A DNA stretch of 64,000 nucleotides from JAJDUF01 sp965214295 (GCA_965214295.1 OZ243944.1:2976001-3040000), one strand, 5' to 3'. Shown: positions 24,973-34,741, numbered from the stretch's first letter. Notes: generated by a model from the letters alone, not told the origin. Made by a program: numbers and translations.

Positions 24973-26031
24973 CTACTCCCGCCGCAGCACCGCCATTGCC
25001 TTCGCATACGCCTCGATGGCCCCGGCAAAGTCACCCCGTCGCCGCCGCTCGTTGCCGATAGCACGCCACTCCACGGCGGTACGCGGCGCCTCAACAGTGG
25101 TTGAGACTTCTGCGTCATCCCCCGCTTCCCGCTGCTCAACCGGGGCGGCAACGCCGCTCTCCCCGTCGCTACCGACTGGATCGTCTGCCGCGGTCACAGC
25201 GTCCGGCGGCGCCACAGCCGTCGCCGGCCCACCCACCGCTGCCGGCAACGCCCGTGCGGGTACGAGCGGCGGCTTGGCCGTGTTGGGCAGCTCCCGGTCG
25301 GGGTCGAGCAGCACCAGCTCGCCGGCATCGAGCACCCGGAACGCGCCGCGCAAGAGCGGGTCCACCCGTCGCGCCAGCGCCAGCGGGCGACTACTATCGC
25401 CACCGTTGACCTCGGCGTCCACGGTGGCCAGCAGGTTCGCCGGTAAGGACAACGGCTGCCGCCGCAGGAGGGCAGCCAGCGCTGCCTGGGCCTCGGCCAG
25501 CTGGTGCGAGCACCACAGCGCCCGAATCAGCACGATCACGAGGTCGCCGCGCCCCGGCTCCATATCGAGACAGGCGCGAGCTTCCTGCACGGCATGCCCC
25601 CAGAGCCCCCCGCGCACGAAACGGTGCGCCAGCCCGGCCCGACTCAACGGCTGCCGCGGCGGCTCCACGGCGCCGTCCGTCAGGGAACTGTCCGGCCCCC
25701 AGTATTCCAACAGATCGGCAGCCCGCTGCCAGTACGGCGCAGCCGCCACATCATCTTCCAGGAGCGCCACGGCGCTCGCCAGTCCCCGCGCAGCCGGCGC
25801 ACAGCCCGGCTCCAGGTGTAAGACCAGCTCGAACTCGGAGCGGGCCTCCTCCACTGCGCCAATGGCCGCGTTGCCGGCACCCATCAGGAGATGGACTTCC
25901 CACCCCTCCTTCACGAGCGCCGCGGCACCGGAGCAAACGCTCAACGCATCCGCCGGACGACCTTGCCCCAAGAGCCGGCGTGCCCGCTCGCAAGACGCCG
26001 TATACCGGTCGGCAACCCGGTCAGCTACCAT
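24973..26031 (-). CDS. Tetratricopeptide-repeat protein
   Basis: A protein of about 352 residues with TPR-like helix pairs in the N-terminal two thirds (GQGRPADALSVC, GAVEEARSEFELVLHLEPG, GHAVQEARACLDMEPGRG) and one more at the C terminus (RRRGDFAGAIEAYAKAM). A Pro/Ala/Asp-rich linker lies between. It is a likely scaffold for the roadblock protein encoded downstream. The ATG at 26031 is a reasonable start, though a GTG at 26097 would add 22 residues. No membrane segment is seen. Confidence 0.75.
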   Translation of the reverse strand: MVADRVADRYTASCERARRLLGQGRPADALSVCSGAAALVKEGWEVHLLMGAGNAAIGAVEEARSEFELVLHLEPGCAPAARGLASAVALLEDDVAAAPYWQRAADLLEYWGPDSSLTDGAVEPPRQPLSRAGLAHRFVRGGLWGHAVQEARACLDMEPGRGDLVIVLIRALWCSHQLAEAQAALAALLRRQPLSLPANLLATVDAEVNGGDSSRPLALARRVDPLLRGAFRVLDAGELVLLDPDRELPNTAKPPLVPARALPAAVGGPATAVAPPDAVTAADDPVGSDGESGVAAPVEQREAGDDAEVSTTVEAPRTAVEWRAIGNERRRRGDFAGAIEAYAKAMAVLRRE

Positions 26032-26485
26032 CTCAGTTGCCAAGCTCTTCTCCGCCCGTAGCCGCCCGGTAGTTGCTTGCCCGGCTACCACCCCCACCGC
26101 CGAACCGACAGCTCCGGGGTGTGCAGCGTCGGTTCGGCGCCGTCTCCACGTGCGAACGGCAGCCCGGACTGCCTATCGGAGTACCGCTTCCACCTCGGGG
26201 CGGGGGCGCAATGCGAGGCCGACATTACGTTGCCGCCGTTCGCAGAGGTAGACGGTCGTACCACGTTGCCGACCCGGAGTCGATGCATCTTACCGAACCG
26301 GCGGCGAGTGGAGCAATCCGCCAAGCCGGTGTCCAGTGGGACGGCACACCGCCGGTAGCTGCGACACTGGTAGTTGCGACACTGGTAAGCAGCCGCTCCG
26401 CACGCACCCCCTGTAACCGGCGGTGCGAGGGGGTGCTGACGAGGAGGCGTATGTGGATGAGCACACCTACCCCGTTGGCACGACC
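26032..26485. other. Divergent intergenic region with a 15-bp tandem duplication
   Basis: The region between the leftward TPR gene and the rightward exopolysaccharide genes shows no convincing gene. It contains two adjacent copies of GGTAG(C/T)TGCGACACT (26354-26368 and 26369-26383). Promoters in both directions must lie here, but none is clear enough to name. Confidence 0.55.
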
Positions 26486-27637
26486 ATGATTATCGGCATC
26501 AACGCCCAAAAGCTCTACCACTCCCAGGACTATCGCAACGCGGGCATCAGCCGGTATATCGGCCGGCTATTGAGCCATCTTGGCCCCGGCACAAAGCACC
26601 GTTTCGTGGTCTTCACCAACGATCAGCTCCGCCACTGCGAAGGCTGGAGCGCAGGCCACATGGCACTGCATGCCTCCCGCTGGCCCACGAGCCGGCCGGC
26701 GGTACGAGTGCTCTGGGAGCAGCTGGTCCTGCCTTGGGCGGCCCGGCGTCACCGCCTCGACCTGCTGCACTGCCCGCTCAATATCCGGCCCCTCGCCACG
26801 AGGGTACCGTGCGTGGTGACCATCCACGACCTCTCGTTCGAGCGCTTCCCCAGCCGGTTCCATCCGGTCAAGCAGCACTATCTGGCCGCCTTCACCCGCC
26901 TGTCCGCGCGCCGCGCCGCCCACATCCTGACCGACTCGGCCAGCACGCGGGACGACGTGACGCGCTTCTACGGGATCCCGGCAGCCCGCACGACCGTTGT
27001 ATATCCAGGAGTAGACGCGGACTTCACACCGATCCGCGATACCCGAGCGCTCGCCGACTTTCGGCGCCGGCACGGTCTGGAAGCGCCGTACATTCTCTAT
27101 CTCGGCACGTTGGAGCCACGGAAGAACGTTGATCGTCTGGTGCGGGCTTTCGCCGCGCTCGTGGCCGCCGGCGGACCGAATTTCCGGCACCGCCTGGTGC
27201 TCGCCGGTGGCAAAGGCTGGGATTACCAGGCCATTTTTCGCGCTATCGAAAGGGAAGGCATGGGGGACCGCGTGCTGACACCGGGCTACGTGCCCAGAGC
27301 GGAGCAGCCACTCTGGTACAATGCCGCCGACCTGTTTGTCTATCCGTCCGAGTACGAAGGCTTCGGCTTTCCGGTGCTGGAAGCGATGGCTTGCGGTGTG
27401 CCGGTCATTACGACCCGCGCCTCGTCTCTGCCGGAGGTGGTCGGCGCCGCCGGGTATTTGGTGCCTCCCTCCGACGAGGCGGCCCTCACTGCGGCGATGG
27501 CCGGGCTACTATCCCGGCCGGAAGAGGCCGCGGCCCTGGGCGCTGCCGGCACGGTCCAAGCGGCCCGTTTCACCTGGGACCGGGCCGCGGCGGCCTGCCT
27601 CGCCGTGTACGAGCGCCTCGGATCGGAGAGACAGTAA
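26486..27637 (+). CDS. Glycosyltransferase family 4 (GT-B)
   Basis: A 383-residue GT-B glycosyltransferase, first gene of the exopolysaccharide operon. The N-terminal acceptor domain (GINAQKLYHSQDYRNAGISR) resembles bacterial mannosyltransferases. The C-terminal nucleotide-sugar domain has LYLGTLEPRKNVDRL and the E-x7-E motif in EGFGFPVLEAMACGVPV. The ATG at 26486 is chosen over an upstream GTG because similarity begins at MIIGINAQ. It is followed after 2 bp by the sugar-phosphate transferase gene. Confidence 0.88.
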   Translation: MIIGINAQKLYHSQDYRNAGISRYIGRLLSHLGPGTKHRFVVFTNDQLRHCEGWSAGHMALHASRWPTSRPAVRVLWEQLVLPWAARRHRLDLLHCPLNIRPLATRVPCVVTIHDLSFERFPSRFHPVKQHYLAAFTRLSARRAAHILTDSASTRDDVTRFYGIPAARTTVVYPGVDADFTPIRDTRALADFRRRHGLEAPYILYLGTLEPRKNVDRLVRAFAALVAAGGPNFRHRLVLAGGKGWDYQAIFRAIEREGMGDRVLTPGYVPRAEQPLWYNAADLFVYPSEYEGFGFPVLEAMACGVPVITTRASSLPEVVGAAGYLVPPSDEAALTAAMAGLLSRPEEAAALGAAGTVQAARFTWDRAAAACLAVYERLGSERQ

Positions 27638-27639
27638 TC

Positions 27640-29142
27640 ATGGCTCGCCTCCTAAGCCCGGTTATGACGATGTCCCCGGCACCACCCCGGCCACCCCCGG
27701 CGCCGCGCCGCCTCTCCAGCCGCCTGCTACCCGTCCTCGGGCTGCTCATCGGCGACATTGCCTTGGCCAACCTGGCCTTTGTGCTCGCCTACTGGGTGCG
27801 CTACGACCTGCGCTGGGCACCACCGGTCGGCGGCGAGTTCGTAGATATCCCCCTCGGTAACTACACGGGACCCCAAATCATCGTCACCGCCATTCTCATC
27901 GCCGTGTTCCTCTGGCGCGGCCTCTATCGCCAGCACCGCAGCCGGCAGTGGCTCGACGAAGTGGCCAGCATCGTGACCGGCAGTACCTTCGGCTTCTCCA
28001 CGCTGATCGTGCTGTTCTTCATCCTGCGGCCGGAGATCGGGATTTACTCACGCACGATGATCCTGTACCCCTGGCTCGGCGTGGTGGTGCTGCTCTCCGC
28101 CTTCCGACTGGTCGTCCGGACCGTGATCGCCTGGCGGCGACGGCGCGGCCGCGACGTGCGGCGCGTGCTCGTCGTCGGCGCCGGCACCCGCGGCAAGATG
28201 GCGATGCAGCAGATCGAGCAGCATCCCGGCCTCGGGTATCGGCCCGTCGGCTTTCTCGACGACGTGTACTGGGCACAACGCGCCGACTTCGGGCGCTTCC
28301 GGGTCCTGGGCGCAGTCGAAGATTTGCCCCAGGTTGCCGCAGCGCAGCAGATAGACGAGGTGATCGTGGCGCTGCCGGGCGAGTCCCACGAGACCATTCT
28401 CGATACACTCGACTATTGCGCGCAGAGCACCATCGGCTTCAAGCTCGTGCCCGACCTCTTCGAGCTAACGTTGGGCGACGTGGAAGTTGACAATCTGGCC
28501 GGAATCCCCCTCATCAGTGTGCGCGATTCCTTGCTCACGGGCTTCAACCGCGGTGTCAAGCGTGTCCTCGATATAGTCATTGCCAGTCTGGCCTTGCTCC
28601 TCACGCTCCCGCTGTCGTTGCTCCTGATTAGTGCCATCCGCCTGGAGAGCGCCGGGCCCTTCCTGTTGCCACAGCATCGTATCGGTCGGGATCGGAAGCC
28701 CTTCCGCATGTTCAAGTTCCGTTCGATGTATCAGGACGCCGAGCAGCGGCGCGCGGCGCTCCAACATCTCAACGAGGTGGAAGGGCCGCTCTTCAAGATG
28801 CGCGACGATCCGCGGGTCACGAAGGTCGGCAAGATCATGCGTCGGTTCAGTCTCGACGAGCTGCCGCAGCTCTGGAACGTGCTGCGGGGCGAGATGAGCT
28901 TGGTCGGGCCACGAGCACCACTGGCCGGCGAGGTTGAGCAATACGACGCCTGGCAGACCAGACGGCTCGCCGTGACGCCGGGGCTTACGGGCCTCTGGCA
29001 GGTCAGCGGTCGCAGCGAGTTGAGTTTCGACGAGATGGTGATGCTGGACTTCTACTACATCGAGAACTGGTCCATCGGTCTCGACGTAAAAATCCTACTC
29101 CGCACGATCCCCGCCGTGTTGACCGGCCACGGCGCGTATTAG
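27640..29142 (+). CDS. Polyprenyl-phosphate sugar-1-phosphate transferase (WbaP/WcaJ-like)
   Basis: A 500-residue membrane protein. It has four or so predicted membrane helices in the first 170 residues, a Rossmann-like CoA-binding fold (RRVLVVGAGTRGKMAM), one more membrane helix (LDIVIASLALLLTLPLSLLL) and the bacterial sugar transferase domain with MFKFRSM, DPRVTKVGKIMRRFSLDELP and LVGPRAP. It would load the first sugar phosphate onto undecaprenyl phosphate to start the polysaccharide repeat unit. Full length. Confidence 0.92.
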   Translation: MARLLSPVMTMSPAPPRPPPAPRRLSSRLLPVLGLLIGDIALANLAFVLAYWVRYDLRWAPPVGGEFVDIPLGNYTGPQIIVTAILIAVFLWRGLYRQHRSRQWLDEVASIVTGSTFGFSTLIVLFFILRPEIGIYSRTMILYPWLGVVVLLSAFRLVVRTVIAWRRRRGRDVRRVLVVGAGTRGKMAMQQIEQHPGLGYRPVGFLDDVYWAQRADFGRFRVLGAVEDLPQVAAAQQIDEVIVALPGESHETILDTLDYCAQSTIGFKLVPDLFELTLGDVEVDNLAGIPLISVRDSLLTGFNRGVKRVLDIVIASLALLLTLPLSLLLISAIRLESAGPFLLPQHRIGRDRKPFRMFKFRSMYQDAEQRRAALQHLNEVEGPLFKMRDDPRVTKVGKIMRRFSLDELPQLWNVLRGEMSLVGPRAPLAGEVEQYDAWQTRRLAVTPGLTGLWQVSGRSELSFDEMVMLDFYYIENWSIGLDVKILLRTIPAVLTGHGAY

Positions 29143-29213
29143 AGCAACATCTCCATACCCACCGTCCCCCTGCGCCGTGGGGGGACCACCGTGGGGGAAC
29201 CATAGGGGGTTCA

Positions 29214-30584
29214 GTGTCAACGGCCAACAGCCGCAGCGATCCCGTAACCCGTACCGCGACGCGACGCGACGACGGGCGACCGCCGGCCACGTCGCCGGCT
29301 GCCCCCGCCGGTGGCGAGGGGACGACCACCCCTCGGCGGCGTAAGCCGCTCTCGCCTCGACGCCGACGCCAAGACCCGCTGGCCAGCGCCCGCATCGCCA
29401 TCGTCCACGACTACCTCAACCAGATGGGCGGCGCCGAGCGCGTCCTCGAAGTGCTCCACGAGGTCTTTCCCGCAGCGCCTATCTATACGTCCATGTACGC
29501 GCCGGCGCTCGTATCGCCCGCATTCGGGAAGATGGAGGTCCATACCTCCTTTATGCAGCGCCTACCATTTGCCACGCGCCGTCACCAGGCATTTCTTCCG
29601 TTCTACCCGGCGGCTTTCGAGCAGTTCGACCTCTCCGGCTACGATGTGGTGCTTTCCATGAGTAGCGCCTGGTCCAAGGGCGTGGTCACGCCACCGGAGA
29701 CATGTCACGTGTGCTATTGCCTCACACCGATGCGTTTCGCCTGGCAGGCGCACACCTATGCAGCGCAGGAACGCATCCCCCCCTGGGCCGGCTGGCTGCT
29801 CCCCCACCTCCTGACGTGGCTGCGAACGTGGGACGTGACCACCGCCCAGCGCGTGGATGCCTTTGTCGCCATCTCCCGCGCCGTGGCCCGGCGGGTCGGC
29901 AAGTATTACCGGCGGTCGGCCACCGTCATCCATCCGCCGGTGGATACCCAACGCTACACACCGGCCGACGACCACGACGACTACTTCCTCGTCGTCTCGC
30001 GCCTCGTCCCCTACAAGCGCATTGACCTAGCCGTTCAGGCCTGCACCGAGCTAGGTCTGCCGCTCAAGGTCGTAGGCTCCGGGCGCGACCGGGCGCGGCT
30101 CGAAGCGGTCGCCGGTCCGACGGTGGAGTTTCTCGGCCGGCTGCCGGATGCTACGATCCGCGAGCTTATGGCGCGGTGTCGCGCCTTCCTCTTCCCCGGC
30201 GAAGAAGATTTCGGCCTCACCCCGCTGGAAGCGCAAGCCTCCGGCCGCCCGGTGGTGGCGCTGGCACGCGGCGGTGCGCTCGAAACGGTCGTGGACGGCG
30301 TGACCGGCCGGCTCGTCCCCGAGCCGACCGTGGCAGCGCTGGCCACCGCCCTCAGCAGCCTCCGCGACAGGGACTTCGATGCACGCACCATCCGCCGCCA
30401 CGCCGTTCGGTTCGATACGAGCCTCTTCAAGCGCCGTCTCAGACGGTTTGTTGCCGAGCGTTGGGCGGCGCACCGCACCGACTTCCCGGCAGCACCGCGC
30501 GCTCGGCGCCGCCCAACGCCGCGGCGCCGCCAGCCAGCCGCGACCAGCTCCAGCGACCCGGCCGGCGCCTCCGGCCCGCAATGA
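29214..30584 (+). CDS. Glycosyltransferase family 4
   Basis: A 456-residue GT-B enzyme. The first 60 residues are an Arg/Thr/Pro-rich extension of doubtful function. The acceptor domain begins RIAIVHDYLNQMGGAERVLE; the donor domain has VSRLVPYKRIDLAVQAC and GEEDFGLTPLEAQASGRPV (E-x7-E). It resembles mannosyltransferases of capsule clusters. The start is a GTG at 29214; an internal start close to residue 60 is possible. Confidence 0.86.
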   Translation: MSTANSRSDPVTRTATRRDDGRPPATSPAAPAGGEGTTTPRRRKPLSPRRRRQDPLASARIAIVHDYLNQMGGAERVLEVLHEVFPAAPIYTSMYAPALVSPAFGKMEVHTSFMQRLPFATRRHQAFLPFYPAAFEQFDLSGYDVVLSMSSAWSKGVVTPPETCHVCYCLTPMRFAWQAHTYAAQERIPPWAGWLLPHLLTWLRTWDVTTAQRVDAFVAISRAVARRVGKYYRRSATVIHPPVDTQRYTPADDHDDYFLVVSRLVPYKRIDLAVQACTELGLPLKVVGSGRDRARLEAVAGPTVEFLGRLPDATIRELMARCRAFLFPGEEDFGLTPLEAQASGRPVVALARGGALETVVDGVTGRLVPEPTVAALATALSSLRDRDFDARTIRRHAVRFDTSLFKRRLRRFVAERWAAHRTDFPAAPRARRRPTPRRRQPAATSSSDPAGASGPQ

Positions 30585-30752
30585 GGTCAGCAACGGCTGC
30601 CGTCCGTTTCAGCGAGTGTGCTACTGGCCGGCCGGCCGAGGAGACGCTACCCTTAGCGCGAGGGCTACGCGCCTACCTGCTGCCGGCCTACTCCCTCTCT
30701 CCATCGGTGGTGAGAGGCCGGGGGTGAGGACAGCAGCCCCAACGGTACTCGT

Positions 30753-31478
30753 ATGGATCTGCGGGAATACTGGCATATCATCTGGTCGCGGCGGCTGATG
30801 ATCGGCACGCTGCTGCTGATTACACTTGCGGCCAGCGCGGGGCTGACCTATGGCCGTCCGGCGAGCTACGAAACCGAGTTCCGCATTCTCGTCAAACCAA
30901 TCCTGCCCGACGCGCCGGACACGGACTACTACTCCCGCGAGTATTACCGGACCCTCTCGGCAGAGTACAAGCAGGATGACCTATCCGAGGTCATCAAGAG
31001 CCGCCAGTTCGCCGAGGACATCGGCGAGCTTATCCGGACGCGCTACGGAGCAGCGCCGGAGATCAAAGAGATCGCAGCGGCGTTCGAGACCCGCAAGGAG
31101 CATCGCGTCGTGCGGATTACGGTTACTACACCTAGCTCGCGCAACACCAAGCGCATCGGGGAGGCTGCGGCGGAGCGGTTGCAGACTGTCGGTTGGCAGT
31201 ATGTATCGCCGGAGGATCGCCCCCAGCTGGAAGTCCAGGTCATTGATCCGCCGCAAGCGCCACAGGCACCGACTATCCTCCGCCGGTTCCTGACGGTCGT
31301 GCTGCACGTCTCGGTGGCTCTGGCCGCCGGCGTCGCCTTGGCCTTCCTATTGGATACGTTCGATGATCGGGTGCGTACAGCGGACGAGGTAGAACGGGAC
31401 TTGGGCTGGGTCGTCCTGGCCGCCGTTCCCAACGGCAAGCCGGGCGATCCGGCGGGCAACCGAGCGGAAAGCCGCTAG
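30753..31478 (+). CDS. Wzz/YveK-like chain-length protein
   Basis: A 241-residue protein with N- and C-terminal membrane helices (about 17-33 and 178-197) around an extracytoplasmic domain. This is the polysaccharide co-polymerase topology that sets chain length together with a cytoplasmic tyrosine kinase. It starts MDLREYWHIIWSRR. The PxxP-type proline stretch typical before the second helix is seen as DPPQAPQAP. Confidence 0.8.
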   Translation: MDLREYWHIIWSRRLMIGTLLLITLAASAGLTYGRPASYETEFRILVKPILPDAPDTDYYSREYYRTLSAEYKQDDLSEVIKSRQFAEDIGELIRTRYGAAPEIKEIAAAFETRKEHRVVRITVTTPSSRNTKRIGEAAAERLQTVGWQYVSPEDRPQLEVQVIDPPQAPQAPTILRRFLTVVLHVSVALAAGVALAFLLDTFDDRVRTADEVERDLGWVVLAAVPNGKPGDPAGNRAESR

Positions 31479-31537
31479 CGGAGTAACCAAGCGGGCGGCC
31501 GATAACGCCGCGCAAACAACACGGTAGGAGCAAGAGC

Positions 31538-32287
31538 GTGGAATTCCGGCGCTATATCGGCATCATCATCCGTAGCTGGCCGTTGATGCTATTGTGCGGG
31601 CTGGTGGGCTTGGCCGGCGCGTACACCTATAGCATCCGGACGCCCCGCACCTACCAGGCCACCGCCGCGCTGTCGGTGACGCCGAGCGTGATCGAGTATT
31701 GGACCGGCCAGGCCGTCGAGCGCCTGCTCAATCACTACACTCTGCGCCTCAAGTCGGGGGCCTTTCTGGAGCGCGTCACCCAGGACCTTGTCCGGCAGCA
31801 GCACACACTTGCAGCGGGTGAAGTCGCCGGCAAGGTGCAGGCTATCGCCTCCGGCGGCGAGTTCCGCATCACCATTCAGGTGCATGACGCCGACGCGCAG
31901 CGGGCACAGGCCATCGCCAACACCGTAGCCGAGCGCTTTGTCTACGAAATGGAGTTCGAGAACTACGCCCGTGAGAAACGCGACATCGAAGTCAGGCTGC
32001 TGGACCGAGCCGGCGTACCGGCGGCGCCGTTTAGCCCCCGCCCCCGCCGGGCGGCCGCGGCCGGCCTCATCCTCGGCGCGATGGTGGGCCTCCTCGCTGC
32101 CGTGTTGCTGGAATACTGGCGCGATACCGTCCAGGGGGCCGAGGAGGTGCGCGAGCTGCTGGGACTCACCGTGATCGGCGTGCTCCCCCCGGTCCATCCC
32201 CCTCCAACCGGCTGGCGACGCTGGCTGCCCCGCCGCGCTGCCGCCGCCCTCACACCGCAGACAGGAGCTCCCAGTGACCGACACTGA
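31538..32287 (+). CDS. Second Wzz/YveK-like chain-length protein
   Basis: A 249-residue paralog with the same topology: a helix at about 13-28, an extracytoplasmic domain, and a helix at about 172-190 followed by a cytoplasmic tail. It overlaps the downstream kinase gene by 14 bp, so the pair is translationally coupled. Two chain-length proteins in a row suggest a heteromeric co-polymerase. Confidence 0.8.
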   Translation: MEFRRYIGIIIRSWPLMLLCGLVGLAGAYTYSIRTPRTYQATAALSVTPSVIEYWTGQAVERLLNHYTLRLKSGAFLERVTQDLVRQQHTLAAGEVAGKVQAIASGGEFRITIQVHDADAQRAQAIANTVAERFVYEMEFENYAREKRDIEVRLLDRAGVPAAPFSPRPRRAAAAGLILGAMVGLLAAVLLEYWRDTVQGAEEVRELLGLTVIGVLPPVHPPPTGWRRWLPRRAAAALTPQTGAPSDRH

Positions 32288-32951
32288 CCCCACCCTCGTC
32301 ACGCTCACCCACCCGCGGTCGCCCGCCGCCGAAGCCTATCGCACGTTACGTACGAACGTGCAGTTTGCCGGCGGCGAGCCGGCGGTACGGACCATCCTGA
32401 TTACGAGCGCCGGACCGGATGAAGGGAAGTCCCCGGCCGCCGCCAACCTGGCCATCACGCTCGCCCAAGCCGACCACTCGGTCATCTTGGTGGACAGCGA
32501 CCTGCGCCGGCCGGTCCAGCACCGGCTCTTCGGCCTCCAAAGCCAGCCGGGCCTGGCCGATATGCTTGCCGGACCCGGCCCGGACGCAGCGCCCCTCCAA
32601 GCAACGGCAGTGCCCAAGCTCTCGCTCCTGGCCAGTGGGCCGCTGCCGCCGAACCCGGCCGAGCTACTCGGCTCGGCGCGCATGGGCCAGGTCCTCCCCA
32701 CCCTCCGCGAGCTGGCCGACTACGTCGTGATCGATTCGCCCCCGACCGTGCTCGTGACCGACGCCGCCGTGCTCGCCACCCAGGTAGACGGCGTGCTGCT
32801 CGTGCTGTCGCTTGGAAAGGTGAAACGCGAGCTGGCCCGCAAAGCCAAAACCCTCCTGGAAAACGTGTCGGCGCGCATCCTGGGCGTTGTCCTCAGCAAT
32901 GCTCCCTACGATGCCCGCGACTTCCGCGACTACTACGCCGCGTCTCGCTAA
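32274..32951 (+). CDS. CpsD/CapB-family tyrosine kinase-like ATPase
   Basis: A 225-residue cytoplasmic BY-kinase-like protein. It has SPAAEAYRTLRTNVQF, Walker A SAGPDEGKSPAAANLA, Walker A' VDSDLRRP and Walker B VVIDSPPTVLVTDA. The residue after GKS is Pro rather than the usual Thr, an uncommon change next to the phosphate-binding loop. The C terminus has only a Tyr-Tyr pair (DYYAASR) instead of a long Tyr cluster. It works with the adjacent Wzz-like proteins in polysaccharide export control. Confidence 0.85.
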   Translation: MTDTDPTLVTLTHPRSPAAEAYRTLRTNVQFAGGEPAVRTILITSAGPDEGKSPAAANLAITLAQADHSVILVDSDLRRPVQHRLFGLQSQPGLADMLAGPGPDAAPLQATAVPKLSLLASGPLPPNPAELLGSARMGQVLPTLRELADYVVIDSPPTVLVTDAAVLATQVDGVLLVLSLGKVKRELARKAKTLLENVSARILGVVLSNAPYDARDFRDYYAASR

Positions 32952-33024
32952 TCCCCCCTCGCCGTCCCCCGACCGGGCCGGGGAACCATAGCGACGACCG
33001 GACCACCCAGCAAGGAGCAAAAAT

Positions 33025-34044
33025 ATGCGCCTCCTCGTAACCGGCTGTGCCGGCTTCATCGGCAGCAATTTCGTGCGCTACTACCTGCAGCAGCACCCCC
33101 AGGACAGCATCATCGGCCTGGATAAGCTGACCTACGCCGGCAATCGTGCCAACCTGGTCCACGTGGACAACGATCCCCGCTTCCGTTTCGTCCAAGCCGA
33201 CATCGCGGATAGCGCGGCCGTCGGGGCGCTGACGCAAGCGGTGGACGCCGTCGTCAACTTTGCCGCCGAGTCCCACGTGGACCGCTCGCTGCTGGACCCG
33301 GATGCCTTTATCCGCACCAATGTCGTCGGGCTGCACGTCCTCCTGGTGGCGGCCCACCAAGCCGGTGTGCAGCGGTTCCTCCAGGTGAGCACGGACGAGG
33401 TGTACGGCCACGTGCCGACCGGGCTGGCGGCCGAGCACGCACCACTCGCCCCGCGCAATCCGTACTCGGCCAGCAAGGCCGGTGGCGACCTCCTCGCACA
33501 GTCCTACTGGCACAGTCACGGGCTGCCGGTGGTGCTCACCCGCGGCGCCAACACGATCGGGCCCTACCAGTACCCGGAGAAGGTCATGCCTCTCTTTGTC
33601 ACAAACGCCCTCGACGATGAGCCGCTGCCCATCTACGGCCAAGGGACAGCCGTGCGCGACTATCTCCACGTGGACGATCACTGCGCGGCGATTGCCCTCG
33701 TCCTCCACGACGGAGCGGCCGGCCAGGTCTACAACGTCGGGGCGAATGAGGAGATGAACACCGTCGCGTTAGCACGACGCATCCTCGCCCTCCTCGGCAA
33801 GCCACAGACACTGATGCGGCACGTGGGCGACCGTCCCGGCCACGACTACCGCTACAGCATGGACAGCAGCCGGCTGCACGCCTTGGGCTGGCAGCGGCGC
33901 TACGACCTCGACGCGACCGTCGAGGCGACCGTCCGCTGGTACGCGGCAAACGAGAGCTGGTGGCGACCGCTCAAGTCCGGCGCCTTCCGCGCCTACTACC
34001 GCCGCAACTACGGCCCCAAGCTGGCCGCCACCGCGCCGTCCTAG
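33025..34044 (+). CDS. rfbB: dTDP-glucose 4,6-dehydratase
   Basis: A 339-residue extended SDR. It has the NAD-binding GCAGFIGSNFVRYYL, the STDEVYG catalytic triad region (Thr-Asp-Glu), YSASKAGGD with the Tyr-x3-Lys pair, and VRDYLHVDDHC. It makes dTDP-4-keto-6-deoxyglucose, precursor of rhamnose and related sugars, for the polymer built by this operon. The companion rmlA, rmlC and rmlD genes are not in the window. Its end overlaps the convergent DUF5615 gene by 4 bp. Confidence 0.93.
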   Translation: MRLLVTGCAGFIGSNFVRYYLQQHPQDSIIGLDKLTYAGNRANLVHVDNDPRFRFVQADIADSAAVGALTQAVDAVVNFAAESHVDRSLLDPDAFIRTNVVGLHVLLVAAHQAGVQRFLQVSTDEVYGHVPTGLAAEHAPLAPRNPYSASKAGGDLLAQSYWHSHGLPVVLTRGANTIGPYQYPEKVMPLFVTNALDDEPLPIYGQGTAVRDYLHVDDHCAAIALVLHDGAAGQVYNVGANEEMNTVALARRILALLGKPQTLMRHVGDRPGHDYRYSMDSSRLHALGWQRRYDLDATVEATVRWYAANESWWRPLKSGAFRAYYRRNYGPKLAATAPS

Positions 34045-34421
34045 GCCCATCGTGAACCGGAATCCCCGTTTTCCGTTTGGCGCACGCGCACACCACGCGC
34101 AGTGACTACTACCAACGCCATCAAGTCCTGGACATGATTCCTGAGTACGAACTGCAGCCGGTCTTGCTTGGTTTGGAGATCAGCACCTCCCAAACGAAAG
34201 AGCACTACGCCAGCGTGCGGTAGCCGCTCACGGACGACAAGCTCACCGAAGTCAAGGTCGTCGGTAATGAGTACACGCTGCTCCAGCGCAGCAATACCGA
34301 GGACCTCGTGGTCGTCCAGCGCACGCACATAATCCTGCACAATGGCAGATACATTGTGGCCCTGTTGCCGTAGAAATAGAGCCAGGCGTGTGTCTACGTT
34401 CTCATCCAGGAGGAATCTCAT
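34041..34421 (-). CDS. DUF5615 PIN-like toxin
   Basis: A 126-residue PIN-like protein beginning MRFLLDENVDTRLALFLRQQ, with LITDDLDFGELV near residue 55, the acidic positions of the DUF5615/Mut7-C group. This group pairs with DUF433 antitoxins, as it does here. The ATG overlaps the DUF433 stop by 4 bp. It should act as a ribonuclease toxin. Confidence 0.85.
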   Translation of the reverse strand: MRFLLDENVDTRLALFLRQQGHNVSAIVQDYVRALDDHEVLGIAALEQRVLITDDLDFGELVVRERLPHAGVVLFRLGGADLQTKQDRLQFVLRNHVQDLMALVVVTARGVRVRQTENGDSGSRWA

Positions 34422-34675
34422 GCGGGCACGCGAGCGGGCGCGGCCGGCCGGGGCGCACCGCGCTGACGGTACTCGGCTTCGACGAGCGCCTGCGCGTAGG
34501 CTAGGCAGGCCCGCACGTCTGCCTCTGTAAGCCTGGGGAAGGCCGCAAAGAGGTGCTCAAGGTCCGGGTTTGCAGCGAGATACTCCAAGACCAACGCAAC
34601 CGGGATACGTGTACCTTTGACAATAGGCTTCCCGACCATAATCCGCGGATCGGCGACAATGCGGTCTTCATACAT
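34418..34675 (-). CDS. DUF433 antitoxin
   Basis: An 85-residue DUF433 protein with DPRIMVGKPIVKGTRIPV and a following VLEYLAANPDLEHLFAAFP helix-turn-helix-like block. The start at 34675 (MYEDRIV) has GAGGTG close upstream. The frame is open to 34831, but the extension runs through a REP element and is not supported. Confidence 0.87.
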   Translation of the reverse strand: MYEDRIVADPRIMVGKPIVKGTRIPVALVLEYLAANPDLEHLFAAFPRLTEADVRACLAYAQALVEAEYRQRGAPRPAAPARVPA

Positions 34676-34718
34676 CGGCTCACCTCGTCTCCAGCCCCAG
34701 GTTGTGTTGACTTTTCCC

Positions 34719-34741
34719 GTCATTGCGGCTTCCGCAATGAG
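34719..34741 (+). repeat. REP-like palindrome upstream of DUF433 gene
   Basis: GTCATTGCGG and CCGCAATGA pair around a 3-4 nt loop. Same family as the REP at 12103. Confidence 0.7.

Noticed and set aside
26354..26383. Iterons of a replication origin
   Set aside because: Only two 15-bp copies, no AT-rich unwinding region and no rep or dnaA gene nearby.
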